NCBI GenBank assembly: GCA_036752905.1
Contig: DAIORT010000003.1
Coordinates: 62,001 to 126,000 of the forward strand
Length of the DNA stretch: 64,000 nt
Reading direction: 5' to 3'
DNA from: UBA4877 sp002399345
Lineage (GTDB): Bacteria; Bacillota; Thermoanaerobacteria; Thermoanaerobacterales; UBA4877
Positions 26,831 through 35,605 of the stretch are shown here, piece by piece. Within the stretch, counting starts at the first letter, position 1, and each line of letters starts with the position of its first letter. Below the pieces are notes generated by a model. It was not told where the DNA came from, did not search any database, and saw nothing but the letters and a program-made list of their open reading frames with translations. The position numbers and the translations under genes are program-made.

Positions 26831-26880
26831 CATCAATATTTATGCTCGGAGATTATACATTTACATAATATTTATGCACT
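26831..26880. promoter_or_regulatory. Possible ArgR/AhrC boxes upstream of arcA
   Basis: Two near-identical words (CAATATTTATGC at 26834-26845 and TAATATTTATGC at 26867-26878) are spaced 33 bases apart, about three helical turns. On the minus strand each reads GCATAAATATT, resembling one ARG box. They lie about 200 bases upstream of arcA. Elsewhere in 26641-27048 I see a strong stem-loop GTGGCAAT/ATTGCCAC (26882-26910) and CCTGCC/GGCAGG (26924-26951), and no gene. Confidence 0.3.
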
Positions 26881-27019
26881 CGTGGCAATCAGTTGCGGAT
26901 GAATTGCCACCATATAAAAGAACCCTGCCTTAAGCTCATTTGATCGGCAGGTTAAAAATGTTTGTACTTGTATTACTTTTTCAGTTAAGCATCATAATTA
27001 TTCTCGAAAAAATAAAAAA

Positions 27020-27037
27020 GCCGCATTTATATGCGGC
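27020..27037 (-). terminator. Terminator after ddl
   Basis: GCCGCAT/ATGCGGC stem with a 4-base loop, followed on the minus strand by TTTTTTATTTTTT. Confidence 0.88.
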
Positions 27038-27048
27038 CGGGGTTATAA

Positions 27049-28113
27049 TTAAATATCTTGAAAAATATCTAATGAAAGGTTGATAAGTTCATCCAGCAAC
27101 TCTTTATAGCTCATACCGGAGGCCTTCCACAATTTGGGATACATACTCACATCGGTAAACCCGGGTATGGTATTGAGTTCGCTTACATATATTTTTTGCG
27201 TATCCGTCTCATAAAAGAAGTCGACCCTGGCCAGGCCGCAGCAGTCGACAGCCTTGTACGCCCGCACAGCCAGACCCTTTATTTCTTCTATCTTATCTTC
27301 CGGAATGTCCGCCGGTATCAGCAGCCTTGTCTTATCATCATAATACTTGGCATTATAATCGTAGAACTCTCCAGCCGGCACTATCTCTCCCGCTGTGGAT
27401 GCTTCAGGTTCCCCATTTCCCAAAACCGCACACTCCACATCCTTGCATCTTACAGCTTTCTCAACAATCACCTTCCTGTCATAGCGTAAGGCCAGGTTTA
27501 TTGCCTCCTCAAGCTCAAGTTTGTCATGGGCCTTCGTGATGCCAACACTGGAACCCATATTGGCCGGCTTGATAAATGCAGGGTAACCAATATTTTTTTC
27601 AATCTCTTGTGTTAGATCATCTTGCCGTGCCCGCCACTTCCTACCGGTATAAGCAACATATGGCACTATAGGTAGGCCTGCACACTCAAAGAGCCTCTTT
27701 GTAAATACCTTATCCATACCTGCCGAGGAAGCGGCAACACCTGACCCCACATAGGGAATACCCGCCAGTTCTAATAGCCCCTGTATGGTACCGTCCTCTC
27801 CTTTCGGCCCGTGAAGAACAGGAAATACAACGTCCAGATGTACAAGCTTCATTTCACCGTTTGTAAAATACATCAGCCCTTTATAGGACGGGTCCGGCGG
27901 CAGAATTGCCTTATAAGAGTCGTTTACCCAATCACCCTTAAGGTCATCTATTTCTCCCGCGTATAGATACCAATGCCCTTTTTTAGTTATTCCTATAGGC
28001 ACAATATCATATTTTTGTTTATCAAGATTCTTTATCACGGAAACAGCAGACATTATAGATACGTCATGCTCACCCGATTGTCCCCCGAATAAAACCCCCA
28101 GTTTTAAAGACAA
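27049..28113 (-). CDS. ddl: D-alanine--D-alanine ligase
   Basis: A 354-residue ATP-grasp enzyme, the usual Ddl length. It starts LKLGVLFGGQSGEHDVSI and has the ATP-grasp Gly-rich segment GSSVGITKA, the omega-loop YDYNAKYYDD typical of D-Ala-D-Ala (not D-Ala-D-Lac) ligases, and C-terminal metal ligands in ELNTIPGFT. It makes the dipeptide that ends the peptidoglycan stem. The start codon is TTG (28113) behind GGGAGGAGTTTTAT. It is monocistronic with its own terminator. Confidence 0.95.
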   Translation of the reverse strand: MSLKLGVLFGGQSGEHDVSIMSAVSVIKNLDKQKYDIVPIGITKKGHWYLYAGEIDDLKGDWVNDSYKAILPPDPSYKGLMYFTNGEMKLVHLDVVFPVLHGPKGEDGTIQGLLELAGIPYVGSGVAASSAGMDKVFTKRLFECAGLPIVPYVAYTGRKWRARQDDLTQEIEKNIGYPAFIKPANMGSSVGITKAHDKLELEEAINLALRYDRKVIVEKAVRCKDVECAVLGNGEPEASTAGEIVPAGEFYDYNAKYYDDKTRLLIPADIPEDKIEEIKGLAVRAYKAVDCCGLARVDFFYETDTQKIYVSELNTIPGFTDVSMYPKLWKASGMSYKELLDELINLSLDIFQDI

Positions 28114-28205
28114 ATAAAACTCCTCCCATCATGTTGTGATATAGTATTATTTTATTCAAAAACTAGGGGTAATGGCAATATAAGATATTGAAGTATCCTT
28201 CAAGA

Positions 28206-29081
28206 TTATAGGGTTTTACTTCTTTTTTCATCAGGTTCAATATGGATTGTGACATCCGTTATGCCGGGATAAGCATCCTTCAGTCTATCTTCGATCACAT
28301 CGCATATTTCATGTGCCTCTAATACACTTAAATCTTCATTGACCAACACATGAAGATCCACCTTTATGTCGTCCTCTCTGCCCCGTGTCCTCACCTTATG
28401 GCAGGATTTAACACCGTCTATACTATCTACAAGCTTTGCTACGCCTTGCTCATCCAGCGCTGCCGAATCGACAAGTATGTCCGTACTCCGGGAAAATATC
28501 CCCCAGGCAGCCCGGCCTATCATTATAACTATAAATATCGATACGGCAACATCGGCCAAGTGTATCCCAAGTCTGGCAAATATAAGACCGGCTACAACGG
28601 ACAGCGAGACAAACACATCACTGGCCGTATGGATGGAATCTGACGCCAAAAAATCACTTTTGAGCTGCGCCGCCTTACTCCTCTCATAGGCCGCTACAAA
28701 TATATTTACTGAAATAGTTATGATCATAACTATAAAACTGTATGCATTGGCATTAACTATGGCAGGGTTTTTGATCCGATCCACTGCCCCTGATATAACG
28801 CCAAAACATACCGCCACCAGCATCACGCCTATCACCAGTGTCACCATAGTCTCTATTTTTTTGTGCCCATAAGGGTGTTTTTCATCTGATGGCTTGTATG
28901 CAAAAGAAATAGCTACAAGTCCTATGACGTTACTGCTTACGTCGGCTAGGGAATGATAACCGTCCGCTATCATACTCATTGAGTTTATCATATGGCCCGT
29001 CGCTATCTTCAGGGCACAAACAAGTATATTACATATAAGCACTATGAGATTGACCCTGGATATATCTTTATAGTCGTCCAA
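28206..29081 (-). CDS. Cation diffusion facilitator (CDF) metal exporter
   Basis: About 291 residues if the TTG at 29081 is used. AAGGAGGGG lies 8 bases before it, and inside the coding part of the longer ATG frame from 29105, which argues for the TTG. Six membrane segments are seen, with the metal-site pairs HSLAD (TM2) and HTASD (TM5) of the CDF fold, and a C-terminal cytoplasmic domain (KVDLHVLVNEDLSV, THIEP-like end) that senses metal. The HxxxD/HxxxD arrangement suits Zn, Fe or Mn. A Fur-like word upstream hints at iron but is weak evidence. Confidence 0.9.
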   Translation of the reverse strand: MDDYKDISRVNLIVLICNILVCALKIATGHMINSMSMIADGYHSLADVSSNVIGLVAISFAYKPSDEKHPYGHKKIETMVTLVIGVMLVAVCFGVISGAVDRIKNPAIVNANAYSFIVMIITISVNIFVAAYERSKAAQLKSDFLASDSIHTASDVFVSLSVVAGLIFARLGIHLADVAVSIFIVIMIGRAAWGIFSRSTDILVDSAALDEQGVAKLVDSIDGVKSCHKVRTRGREDDIKVDLHVLVNEDLSVLEAHEICDVIEDRLKDAYPGITDVTIHIEPDEKRSKTL

Positions 29082-29124
29082 AACAAGCCCCTCCTTAAAC
29101 CGCATCCGTTCATCTTATTTAAAC

Positions 29125-29153
29125 ATTATATGCATGTTATATATCATGTGCAA
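29125..29153 (-). promoter_or_regulatory. Promoter of the CDF exporter gene
   Basis: On the minus strand TTGCAC (29148-29153) and TATAAT (29125-29130) have a 17-base spacer, about 50 bases before the TTG start. Confidence 0.7.
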
Positions 29154-29167
29154 CTGTTTCCCATTAA

Positions 29168-29182
29168 TATCAATCATTATCA
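29168..29182. promoter_or_regulatory. Possible Fur box upstream of the CDF promoter
   Basis: TGATAATGATTGATA on the minus strand matches the 7-1-7 Fur consensus at about 11 of 15 positions. It lies 15 bases upstream of the -35, a position more consistent with activation than repression. Confidence 0.25.
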
Positions 29183-29251
29183 ATTGAGATCTCTTTTGCA
29201 TATAAGCTATATTATTACCCTTTTACCGAATATTTTATTTTGTTTCCGTAC

Positions 29252-29488
29252 TTCTGTGAAGAAAGCAGTCCCAGTCATTCTAATTCAAACACAAAGCTAC
29301 GTATCGAGGCGTAAGTACCTAAATTCAATATTGATTATCCCCATCTACTTAATATGGCCTTTGCTGGGAACCGGCTGCTATCCGGCGGTGTATATAAAAT
29401 CGAGGGAAGTATCATTGTCTTAATACTGAACATACTGTTTACAGCTATATTTATATATTTAATAAGAAAACGCCCGACTGTTAGTTAA
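29252..29488 (+). pseudogene. Remnant of a small membrane protein
   Basis: Two adjoining plus-strand frames each read as membrane protein. The first gives SILIIPIYLIWPLLG. The second, shifted, gives GNRLLSGGVYKIEG, then a hydrophobic helix and IRKRPTVS ending in TAA at 29486-29488. Neither has a convincing ribosome site. The simplest reading is a frameshifted tail of a lost membrane protein. The ATG at 29354 would give 44 residues if it is still used. Confidence 0.3.
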
Positions 29489-29521
29489 AAAAACCGTCTC
29501 CATTATTCTAAAATTCACCCC

Positions 29522-29550
29522 TTGACAGCTTCAACTTCTTCTGCTAAAAT
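29522..29550 (+). promoter_or_regulatory. Strong promoter of the trp leader-trpB unit
   Basis: TTGACA (29522-29527), a 17-base spacer, then TAAAAT (29545-29550). This is close to a perfect sigma-A promoter, with transcription expected near 29557. Confidence 0.85.
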
Positions 29551-29584
29551 TACACACAATATCAAACGGAAAGGAGATCACACC

Positions 29585-29626
29585 ATGAAACTCACATTGC
29601 ATATTTGGCAAGCTTGGCATAGCTGA
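29585..29626 (+). CDS. trp leader peptide (attenuation)
   Basis: A 13-codon frame, MKLTLHIWQAWHS, with two Trp codons among positions 8-11 and a well-placed AAAGGAGATCACACC ribosome site. It is followed directly by stem-loops and then trpB. Ribosome stalling at the Trp codons during tryptophan shortage would let transcription pass the terminator. Confidence 0.8.
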   Translation: MKLTLHIWQAWHS

Positions 29627-29747
29627 GTAGGCTCGTTTTGTTACAGGCCTACTTTATTTCGCAAGAAATTTAGGGAGCCTGTGCCGGTGTGGTCCAAGAA
29701 AAATTGACAAAGACACTGCATGGTGCAAATCTGTGTGGTGTCTTTTT
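29627..29747 (+). promoter_or_regulatory. trp attenuator (alternative stem-loops and terminator)
   Basis: Stem 1: AGTAGGC (29627-29633) with GCCTACT (29647-29653), starting right at the leader stop codon. Terminator: AAAGACAC (29709-29716) with GTGTCTTT (29738-29745) and a T run. CGGTGT (29685-29690) can instead pair with ACACTG (29713-29718) of the terminator's left arm, a plausible antiterminator. Confidence 0.7.
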
Positions 29748-29819
29748 TTATATTTAAAAAGGATCCAGCCTCCAGGGCTTCCGTCAATTTGAAAAATATA
29801 AAATTGGAGGAAAAATAAT

Positions 29820-31016
29820 ATGGAAAATAAAACCATTAATCCAGTCAAGGGAACTTTTGGTCAATTCGGAGGTCAATATGTCCCAAAACCAATCGCTGAT
29901 GAACTCAACAAGATTGCCGATGCTTACGCTGAATGCAAGGAAGACCCCGGCTTTCACGACGAACTTTACTCTTACTATAAGGATTATTCCGGCCGGCCCA
30001 CCCCATTGTATTTTGCCGACTCGTTGACAGAAGAACTCGGCGGCGCTAAGGTCTATCTAAAACGCGAAGACCTGAACCACTTAGGCGCCCACAAGCTCAA
30101 CAATGTCCTCGGCCAAATACTCTTAGCCAAGCGAATGGGTAAGACCCGTGTCATCGCTGAAACCGGTGCCGGACAGCACGGAGTCGCTACAGCTGCCGCT
30201 GCTGCCAAATTTGGCATGGACTGTACCGTTTACATGGGCAAAAAAGATGCCGATCGCCAAAAATTAAACGTCTTTCGCATGGAACTTATGGGAGCAAATG
30301 TGGTCGAAGTCACCGACGGCTATTCCGACCTGTCCAATGCCGTCAATAAGGCCTTTGAAGATTTAGCTGAAAACTTCGACTCCACCTTCTATCTTGTCGG
30401 ATCTGCCGTTGGTCCTCACCCTTATCCGACCATGGTCCGTGACTTTCAAAGCATTATATCCAAGGAAATGCGCCAGCAAATCCTGGAAAAAGAAGGCCGT
30501 TTGCCTAATGCGGTCATCGCTTGTGTCGGCGGCGGGTCCAATGCAATCGGGTCTTTCTACAACTTTATCGATGATGAAGACGTCCGCCTGATTGGTGTGG
30601 AAGCGGCCGGTGAGGGTTTGGATATCAAAAAAAATGCGGCTTCGATTAATTGCGGTGAAATCGCCACCGGTCATGGCATGAAATCCTACTTCCTCCTAGG
30701 CGAGGATGGGAAATTTGCGAAAACCCACTCCATCGCCGCAGGCTTAGATTATGTCGGCATCGGTCCTGAGCACTCTTTCTTACATGACATTAAACGGGCA
30801 GAATTCGTGGCTGCTACCGATGCCGAAGCCCTAAATGCCTTCCAACTTCTTTCGCGGATTGAAGGTATTATTCCAGCTTTAGAAAGTTCCCATGCCGTTG
30901 CTTACGCTCAAAAAATTGTACCAGACATGGCCAAGGATGATATCGTAATTATCAATCTCTCTGGACGGGGTGACAAAGACGTTCCTCAAGTCATGGATAT
31001 GTTAGCCAACCAATAA
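29820..31016 (+). CDS. trpB: Tryptophan synthase beta chain, solitary
   Basis: A 398-residue TrpB of the standard (TrpB1) type. It has K92 in HLGAHK binding PLP, ETGAGQHG with catalytic E114, GGGSNAIG near 238 for the PLP phosphate, and a normal C-terminus. TrpB joins indole and serine to make tryptophan. No trpA or other trp gene is near, so free indole must be the substrate or TrpA is encoded elsewhere. TTGGAGGAAAAATAAT precedes the ATG. Codon use differs from neighbours: of about 26 Ile codons only 2 are ATA, which surrounding genes use freely. This suggests acquisition by transfer, probably together with the leader. Confidence 0.95.
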   Translation: MENKTINPVKGTFGQFGGQYVPKPIADELNKIADAYAECKEDPGFHDELYSYYKDYSGRPTPLYFADSLTEELGGAKVYLKREDLNHLGAHKLNNVLGQILLAKRMGKTRVIAETGAGQHGVATAAAAAKFGMDCTVYMGKKDADRQKLNVFRMELMGANVVEVTDGYSDLSNAVNKAFEDLAENFDSTFYLVGSAVGPHPYPTMVRDFQSIISKEMRQQILEKEGRLPNAVIACVGGGSNAIGSFYNFIDDEDVRLIGVEAAGEGLDIKKNAASINCGEIATGHGMKSYFLLGEDGKFAKTHSIAAGLDYVGIGPEHSFLHDIKRAEFVAATDAEALNAFQLLSRIEGIIPALESSHAVAYAQKIVPDMAKDDIVIINLSGRGDKDVPQVMDMLANQ

Positions 31017-31044
31017 TTATATTATATTAATTACTATAAGTTTT

Positions 31045-31088
31045 TTGGCGGACAGGCAAACCATACTCACTGTTTTCCTGTTCGCCAA
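31045..31088 (+). terminator. Terminator after trpB
   Basis: TTGGCGGACAGG (31045-31056) pairs with CCTGTTCGCCAA (31077-31088) with one G-T mismatch position, followed by a pyrimidine-rich tail. Confidence 0.65.
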
Positions 31089-31240
31089 TTTCTCACTTCT
31101 TAACCCTAAAATTCCTAGATTAAATATGCCTTAGATTTTGTAGTTGAACCATCCCATATCAAATCCGCTCATTTAAACAAAGAGGCCTATTGGCAATCAC
31201 GCTTTTAGGAAATCTCGGTTTTTACAAACTGCTGAAGCGG

Positions 31241-32575
31241 TTATCCAATACCACCGTAAAAGATTCCGGCTATATATACCAATATGGTAACACCGACAAA
31301 TACATACCGTGTCATCGGCTCAAACCAGGAGCCCAGTGGTTTTTTACGCCCAAGCTGTACCTGCTCCCTGGCAAATCCACGGCCGCAGACCCAGAAGAAC
31401 ATAATCCCGGCAAGCAGCGCTCCCAAGGGAATTATATAAATGCTGACTATATCCATCCATTCACCCAATACATCGCCGTTTTCTATAAATATTCCCACCA
31501 TGGCACTTATTATTCCAACAATTATTACCGACTTTGTTCTCGAAAATTTAAATCTCTGTTGTAAAGCCTCAATAGGTGTTTCAAATAAATTAACCAAAGA
31601 AGTGACACCGGCAAATAACACAGCGATAAAAAATAAAGCAGCAAATAGAAAGCCCGCCGGCATTTGTTTAAATACCTCCGGCATTGTTATAAAGAGCAGC
31701 GGCGGCCCGGACGCCGGATCGAGGTTAAACGCAAATACGGAAGGTATGACAACCAGAGCAGCCAGCATAGCTGCCAACGTGTCAAATATTGCTACGTTCT
31801 TTGCGGAATCGACCACATCCTCCGTTTTCTTTAAATAACTGCCGTATACAACAGTCCCGGAACCTGCTAGCGATAATGAAAAGAATGCCTGGCCCAGTGC
31901 ATAAATCCATGTTTTAGGATTGCCCAAAAATCCCCATCTCGGTTTCAAAAGATATGTGTAACCCTTTGCAGCGCCCGGCAAAAATGCCACCCTTACACAC
32001 AAAATTATGAACATCACATAAAATGCAGGCATCATAAATTTATTCATTTTTTCTATTCCCTGTGATATCCCCGCAGTCATTACTATAAATGTAAGTATCA
32101 GTGCCGCCATATGCCATCCGATACTGCCGAAGTTGCCTGCTATTGCTCCAAAATACGCTCCGCTGTCGGGGGCTTTTACCATTGCGCTGGTAATCGATCC
32201 CACAGTGAACCTTAAAATCCAGCCTACTACAACCGAATAACCGATGGCTATACCCAGTGATCCAATAGCGGGAATAAGACCTATCAAATCGCCATGCTTT
32301 TTCCCTTTTCTCTCCATGGCTTTTTTGAATGCTCCTAAAGGTCCCGTCCCCATTGCCCTGCCAAAAGCCATTTCTCCCATGACTCCGGTAAATCCGATGA
32401 GCGCAACCCATATGACGTAAGGTATCAAAAACGCCGCTCCGCCGAACTGCCCGACTCTATATGGAAATAACCAGATATTGCCCATACCCACCGCAGATCC
32501 GATACACGCCAAAACAAAACCTATTTTGCTGCTAAAACTATCTCTATGCTTGGAAGATTGTACACCCTTCTCCAT
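31241..32575 (-). CDS. NSS-family sodium-dependent amino-acid transporter (probable tryptophan transporter)
   Basis: A 444-residue neurotransmitter:sodium-symporter protein with about 11 membrane segments. The TM1 signature GSAVGMGNIWLFPYRVGQFGG matches the LeuT/TnaT sodium- and substrate-binding region (given here by positions 31-51 key residues GSAVG, NIW, FPY). It lies 108 bases downstream of tryptophanase on the same strand. In Symbiobacterium the TnaT transporter of this family is linked to tryptophanase, so tryptophan is the likely cargo. That specificity is inferred from context. AAGAGGTGAATGC precedes the ATG. Confidence 0.88.
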   Translation of the reverse strand: MEKGVQSSKHRDSFSSKIGFVLACIGSAVGMGNIWLFPYRVGQFGGAAFLIPYVIWVALIGFTGVMGEMAFGRAMGTGPLGAFKKAMERKGKKHGDLIGLIPAIGSLGIAIGYSVVVGWILRFTVGSITSAMVKAPDSGAYFGAIAGNFGSIGWHMAALILTFIVMTAGISQGIEKMNKFMMPAFYVMFIILCVRVAFLPGAAKGYTYLLKPRWGFLGNPKTWIYALGQAFFSLSLAGSGTVVYGSYLKKTEDVVDSAKNVAIFDTLAAMLAALVVIPSVFAFNLDPASGPPLLFITMPEVFKQMPAGFLFAALFFIAVLFAGVTSLVNLFETPIEALQQRFKFSRTKSVIIVGIISAMVGIFIENGDVLGEWMDIVSIYIIPLGALLAGIMFFWVCGRGFAREQVQLGRKKPLGSWFEPMTRYVFVGVTILVYIAGIFYGGIG

Positions 32576-32603
32576 GCATTCACCTCTTTATTGTTTAATA
32601 AAC

Positions 32604-32643
32604 AACTTTGTAGGGGATAAAGAGATAAACACCCTACAAAGTT
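32604..32643 (-). terminator. 12-bp perfect stem-loop between tnaA and the NSS transporter gene
   Basis: AACTTTGTAGGG (32604-32615) pairs perfectly with CCCTACAAAGTT (32632-32643) around a 16-base loop. No strong T run follows, so it may be a partial terminator or an RNA-stability element that sets the ratio of enzyme to transporter. Confidence 0.5.
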
Positions 32644-32683
32644 ATAAATATAAAACGATTTGGATTTTTAATCAATTATAACC

Positions 32684-34069
32684 CTATTTTTCTATGGGTT
32701 CAAGGGTGGCTGTAAAATGCCTTAGCACCCGCGGCTGCCATGTGATTCTATAGCCTTTAACTTTACTTGCACTCTTCTTAATCGCAATTAAAGCTTCTGC
32801 CATTATATCAAAATGAGACTGTGTATAAACCCTCCTGGGAACAGCAAGCCTTGTGAATTCAAAATCCGCTTTAAGCTGCTTACCGGTGTCCGGATCATTA
32901 CCTAGCATGTACGAACCGATATCGCACGCCCTGATTCCCGCTTCTTTATATAACTCTACCGCCAGGGCCTGGCCGGGGAATTCATAGTAAGGGATCTGCG
33001 GAAACATCGCCCTGGCATCAATAAACAAACCATGCCCGCCCACGGGCGATTGGTATGCAATGCCTTCATCGTCTAATATACTTGCCAGATACTCCATCTG
33101 GCCATGCCGGTATTCAAGATATTTCTCTTCCATGCCTTCATACAGTCCGATAGCCAATGCCTCAAGATCCCTTCCGGAAAGACCTCCATAGGTTATAAAC
33201 CCTTCAAGGGCAATACAGTTTTCCGTCACCTTTTGATATAATTCTTTATCGTCCTTAATCCCAATAAGCCCGCCCATGTTGACAATAGCGTCTTTTTTTG
33301 CGCTCATGGTAAACATGTCCGCATAACTGAACATTTCCCTTGTTATTTTCTTGATTGAGGAATTCTTAAATTCATCCTCTCTCAACTTGACAAAATAAGC
33401 ATTCTCCGCAAACCTGGCGGCATCTATGCATAACGGAATGCCATATTTTTTACATAGGGTGGAAACCTCCCTCATATTTTCAACGGAAACAGGCTGCCCG
33501 CCTGCCGAATTGTTTGTTATTGTCATCACGACCAGGCCGACATTTTCCCTGCCATGTTCATTGATCAATTTTTCTAATTTTTCTACATCCATGTTCCCTT
33601 TAAATGGCGCTTTCAAGGATGGGTCCAAGGCCTCTTTTACCACACAATCTATCGCCCGGGCACCCGTAAGCTCCACATGCGCCCTGGTTGTGTCAAAAAA
33701 CATATTGGAGATGGCAACCTTGCCTGGTCCTATAAGCAGGTTGAATAAAACCTTTTCCGCCGCCCTGCCTTGATGCACCGGCTGTATATATTTATACCCG
33801 AATATGTCCCGTCCGGCATCCACAAGCCTGTAATAGCTCCTTCCACCTGCATATGCCTCGTCGCCCCTCATCACTCCCGCCCACTGGACATCACTCATAG
33901 CATTGGTTCCGGAATCCGTAAGCAGATCGATGTAAACGTCTTCTGCTCTCAGGCTGAAGACATTATAATTAGCCTCTTTGATTTTTTGCTCCCTTTCCTC
34001 ACGGTTTGGTACTTTAATTGTCTCCACCATTTTTATCCTGAATGGTTCCGGGATATATTTTTTAGCCAT
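32684..34069 (-). CDS. tnaA: Tryptophanase (tryptophan indole-lyase)
   Basis: A 461-residue beta-eliminating lyase if started at the ATG at 34069, which has AAAGGGGGTAACTGCA before it (a longer frame opens at 34096). Family motifs: IDLLTDSGTNAMSD, GDEAYAGGRSYY, PVHQGRAAE, the PLP-lysine region MSAKKDAI, and RRVYTQ. Against tyrosine phenol-lyase it has Asp in FFDTTRAH where TPL has Thr, and ACDIGS where TPL has an Arg, so tryptophan is the better substrate call. It breaks tryptophan to indole, pyruvate and ammonia. It is co-directional with an NSS transporter. Indole made here could feed the nearby TrpB in reverse metabolism. Confidence 0.88.
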   Translation of the reverse strand: MAKKYIPEPFRIKMVETIKVPNREEREQKIKEANYNVFSLRAEDVYIDLLTDSGTNAMSDVQWAGVMRGDEAYAGGRSYYRLVDAGRDIFGYKYIQPVHQGRAAEKVLFNLLIGPGKVAISNMFFDTTRAHVELTGARAIDCVVKEALDPSLKAPFKGNMDVEKLEKLINEHGRENVGLVVMTITNNSAGGQPVSVENMREVSTLCKKYGIPLCIDAARFAENAYFVKLREDEFKNSSIKKITREMFSYADMFTMSAKKDAIVNMGGLIGIKDDKELYQKVTENCIALEGFITYGGLSGRDLEALAIGLYEGMEEKYLEYRHGQMEYLASILDDEGIAYQSPVGGHGLFIDARAMFPQIPYYEFPGQALAVELYKEAGIRACDIGSYMLGNDPDTGKQLKADFEFTRLAVPRRVYTQSHFDIMAEALIAIKKSASKVKGYRITWQPRVLRHFTATLEPIEK

Positions 34070-34187
34070 TGCAGTTACCCCCTTTGAATTTAGCATCCAA
34101 TTTTATCCTTCTACAAATATATTATCATTACTTGAATATATGTCAATATATTTTTTCTTTTCTAACATATATTACATATAAACTAAA

Positions 34188-34215
34188 AAAGACCGGGGAT
34201 TTTTCTCCGGCCTTT
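34188..34215 (-). terminator. Terminator after the PatB-type lyase gene
   Basis: On the minus strand AAAGGCCGGAGA pairs with TCCCCGGTCTTT (one mismatch, one wobble) across a 4-base loop, followed by TTT. Confidence 0.8.
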
Positions 34216-34235
34216 ACTGTTATTTAATAATTAAT

Positions 34236-35441
34236 TTAGAATACGTATCTTCTTAAGCGGTCAAATGCCTCTTCAACACGCGAGAATGGCAGAGCAAGAT
34301 TCATCCTTATACCGTATTCTCCATGGAAGGGACGTCCATCCTGCCACATAACGCCTACCTCGGCCCCGGTCCTTTGCAACTCGTCGATGGTTTTCCCGTG
34401 ATCCCGGCACCACTCGGCACAATCAAGGAAGAGCATGTATGTGCCCTCCGGCTTTGCCAGGGATACACCCTTAAAGTTTTCCTTTATAAAATCATAAGCG
34501 TAATTTACATTTTTACTAAGCACGCTTTTCAATTCATCAACCCATTCCTCGCCTTCCGGGCTGTATGCACCTATAAGTGCCCACATGGAGAGAACGTTCA
34601 TTTCATTATAATGTGACAAGGAAGATTCCTTTTCCATACGGTCGCGCAATAAACTATTATAGATAATGTGGTAACTACCTACCAGGCCGGCCAGATTGAA
34701 TGTCTTTGAAGGGGCATACAGTGCAATCGTACGGTTCATTGCATCATCTGAAACCAGCTGGGTGGGTGTATGCTTATGTCCGTTTATGAGGATATCCGAC
34801 CATATTTCATCCGAAACAACAAAAACATCATTGTCCTTATATACCTGCATCGCCTTTTCAATCTCTCCGCGTTCCCATACACGGCCGCATGGATTATGCG
34901 GAGAACAGAAGATGGCAGCATGAATATTGTATTGTTTTATTTTCTTGTCCATATCTTCATAATCCATACGCCATATGCCGTTTTCATCCTTCTTGAGCAG
35001 GCTGTGAACTATATTATAGCCATTGTTTTCAATACAACTTGTAAAACCTATATAAGTCGGTGAGTGGACCAGCACGTTGTCTCCCTTGGAGCACAAAATA
35101 TTAAGCGCGCTGACAACTCCGCCAAGGACACCGTTTTCGTAGCCGATACATGCCTTAGTCAGATTTTGTACACCGTTACGGTTTTTTTGCCAGTTGATAA
35201 TATTATCATAATATTCATCCCTGGTAGAAAAATATCCAAAAGCAGGGTGCTCCGCCCTTTTAATTATAGCCTGCGTGATGGTAGGTACCGTGGGAAAATT
35301 CATATCCGCCACCCACATGGGTATCTGCTCAAAACCGGGTTTTGTTTTAGCACCCGGGACCGGGCCGCCGCCCTCAGGTATATCCACGGCTATCGAGTCT
35401 TTGCCATGGCGATCCATAATACTGGTAAAATCATACTTCAT
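34236..35441 (-). CDS. MalY/PatB-type PLP-dependent C-S beta-lyase/aminotransferase
   Basis: A 401-residue fold-type I PLP enzyme starting MKYDFTSIMDRHG, the typical PatB N-terminus. I prefer this ATG (35441), 9 bases after AGAGG, to the longer frame from 35498. Motifs: MWVADMNFPT, ENGVLGGVVSAL, SPHNPCGRVW, SDEIWSDI and APSKTFNLAGL with the PLP lysine, then GIRMNLALP with the carboxylate-binding Arg. Enzymes of this class split cystathionine or other cysteine conjugates. Its proximity to tryptophanase suggests a role in amino-acid catabolism. The exact substrate is unknown. Confidence 0.88.
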   Translation of the reverse strand: MKYDFTSIMDRHGKDSIAVDIPEGGGPVPGAKTKPGFEQIPMWVADMNFPTVPTITQAIIKRAEHPAFGYFSTRDEYYDNIINWQKNRNGVQNLTKACIGYENGVLGGVVSALNILCSKGDNVLVHSPTYIGFTSCIENNGYNIVHSLLKKDENGIWRMDYEDMDKKIKQYNIHAAIFCSPHNPCGRVWERGEIEKAMQVYKDNDVFVVSDEIWSDILINGHKHTPTQLVSDDAMNRTIALYAPSKTFNLAGLVGSYHIIYNSLLRDRMEKESSLSHYNEMNVLSMWALIGAYSPEGEEWVDELKSVLSKNVNYAYDFIKENFKGVSLAKPEGTYMLFLDCAEWCRDHGKTIDELQRTGAEVGVMWQDGRPFHGEYGIRMNLALPFSRVEEAFDRLRRYVF

Positions 35442-35580
35442 AAGCATAAGCCTCTTTTCAAGTAATTTTAGCTGCAAGATATTAATGATGTTCTGCACTT
35501 GCCATTTTAAGCTACATACGCAGTATATGTCAAAAAATAATCTCTTGTTAACTATTTTTAAATATGTAAATAAATAAAAA

Positions 35581-35601
35581 GACCGGGGATAAACCCCGGC
35601 C
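35581..35601 (-). terminator. Terminator after the SASP gene
   Basis: GGCCGGGG/CCCCGGTC stem (one wobble), 5-base loop, followed on the minus strand by TTTTTATTTATTT. Confidence 0.85.
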
Positions 35602-35605
35602 TCCT

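Noticed and set aside
27049..28113. VanA-type D-Ala-D-Lac ligase
   Set aside because: The omega-loop YDYNAKYYDD is the D-Ala-D-Ala form, and no vanH or vanX neighbours are present.
32684..34069. Tyrosine phenol-lyase instead of tryptophanase
   Set aside because: The residues that distinguish the two (Asp in FFDTTR, no Arg in RACDIGS) match tryptophanase.
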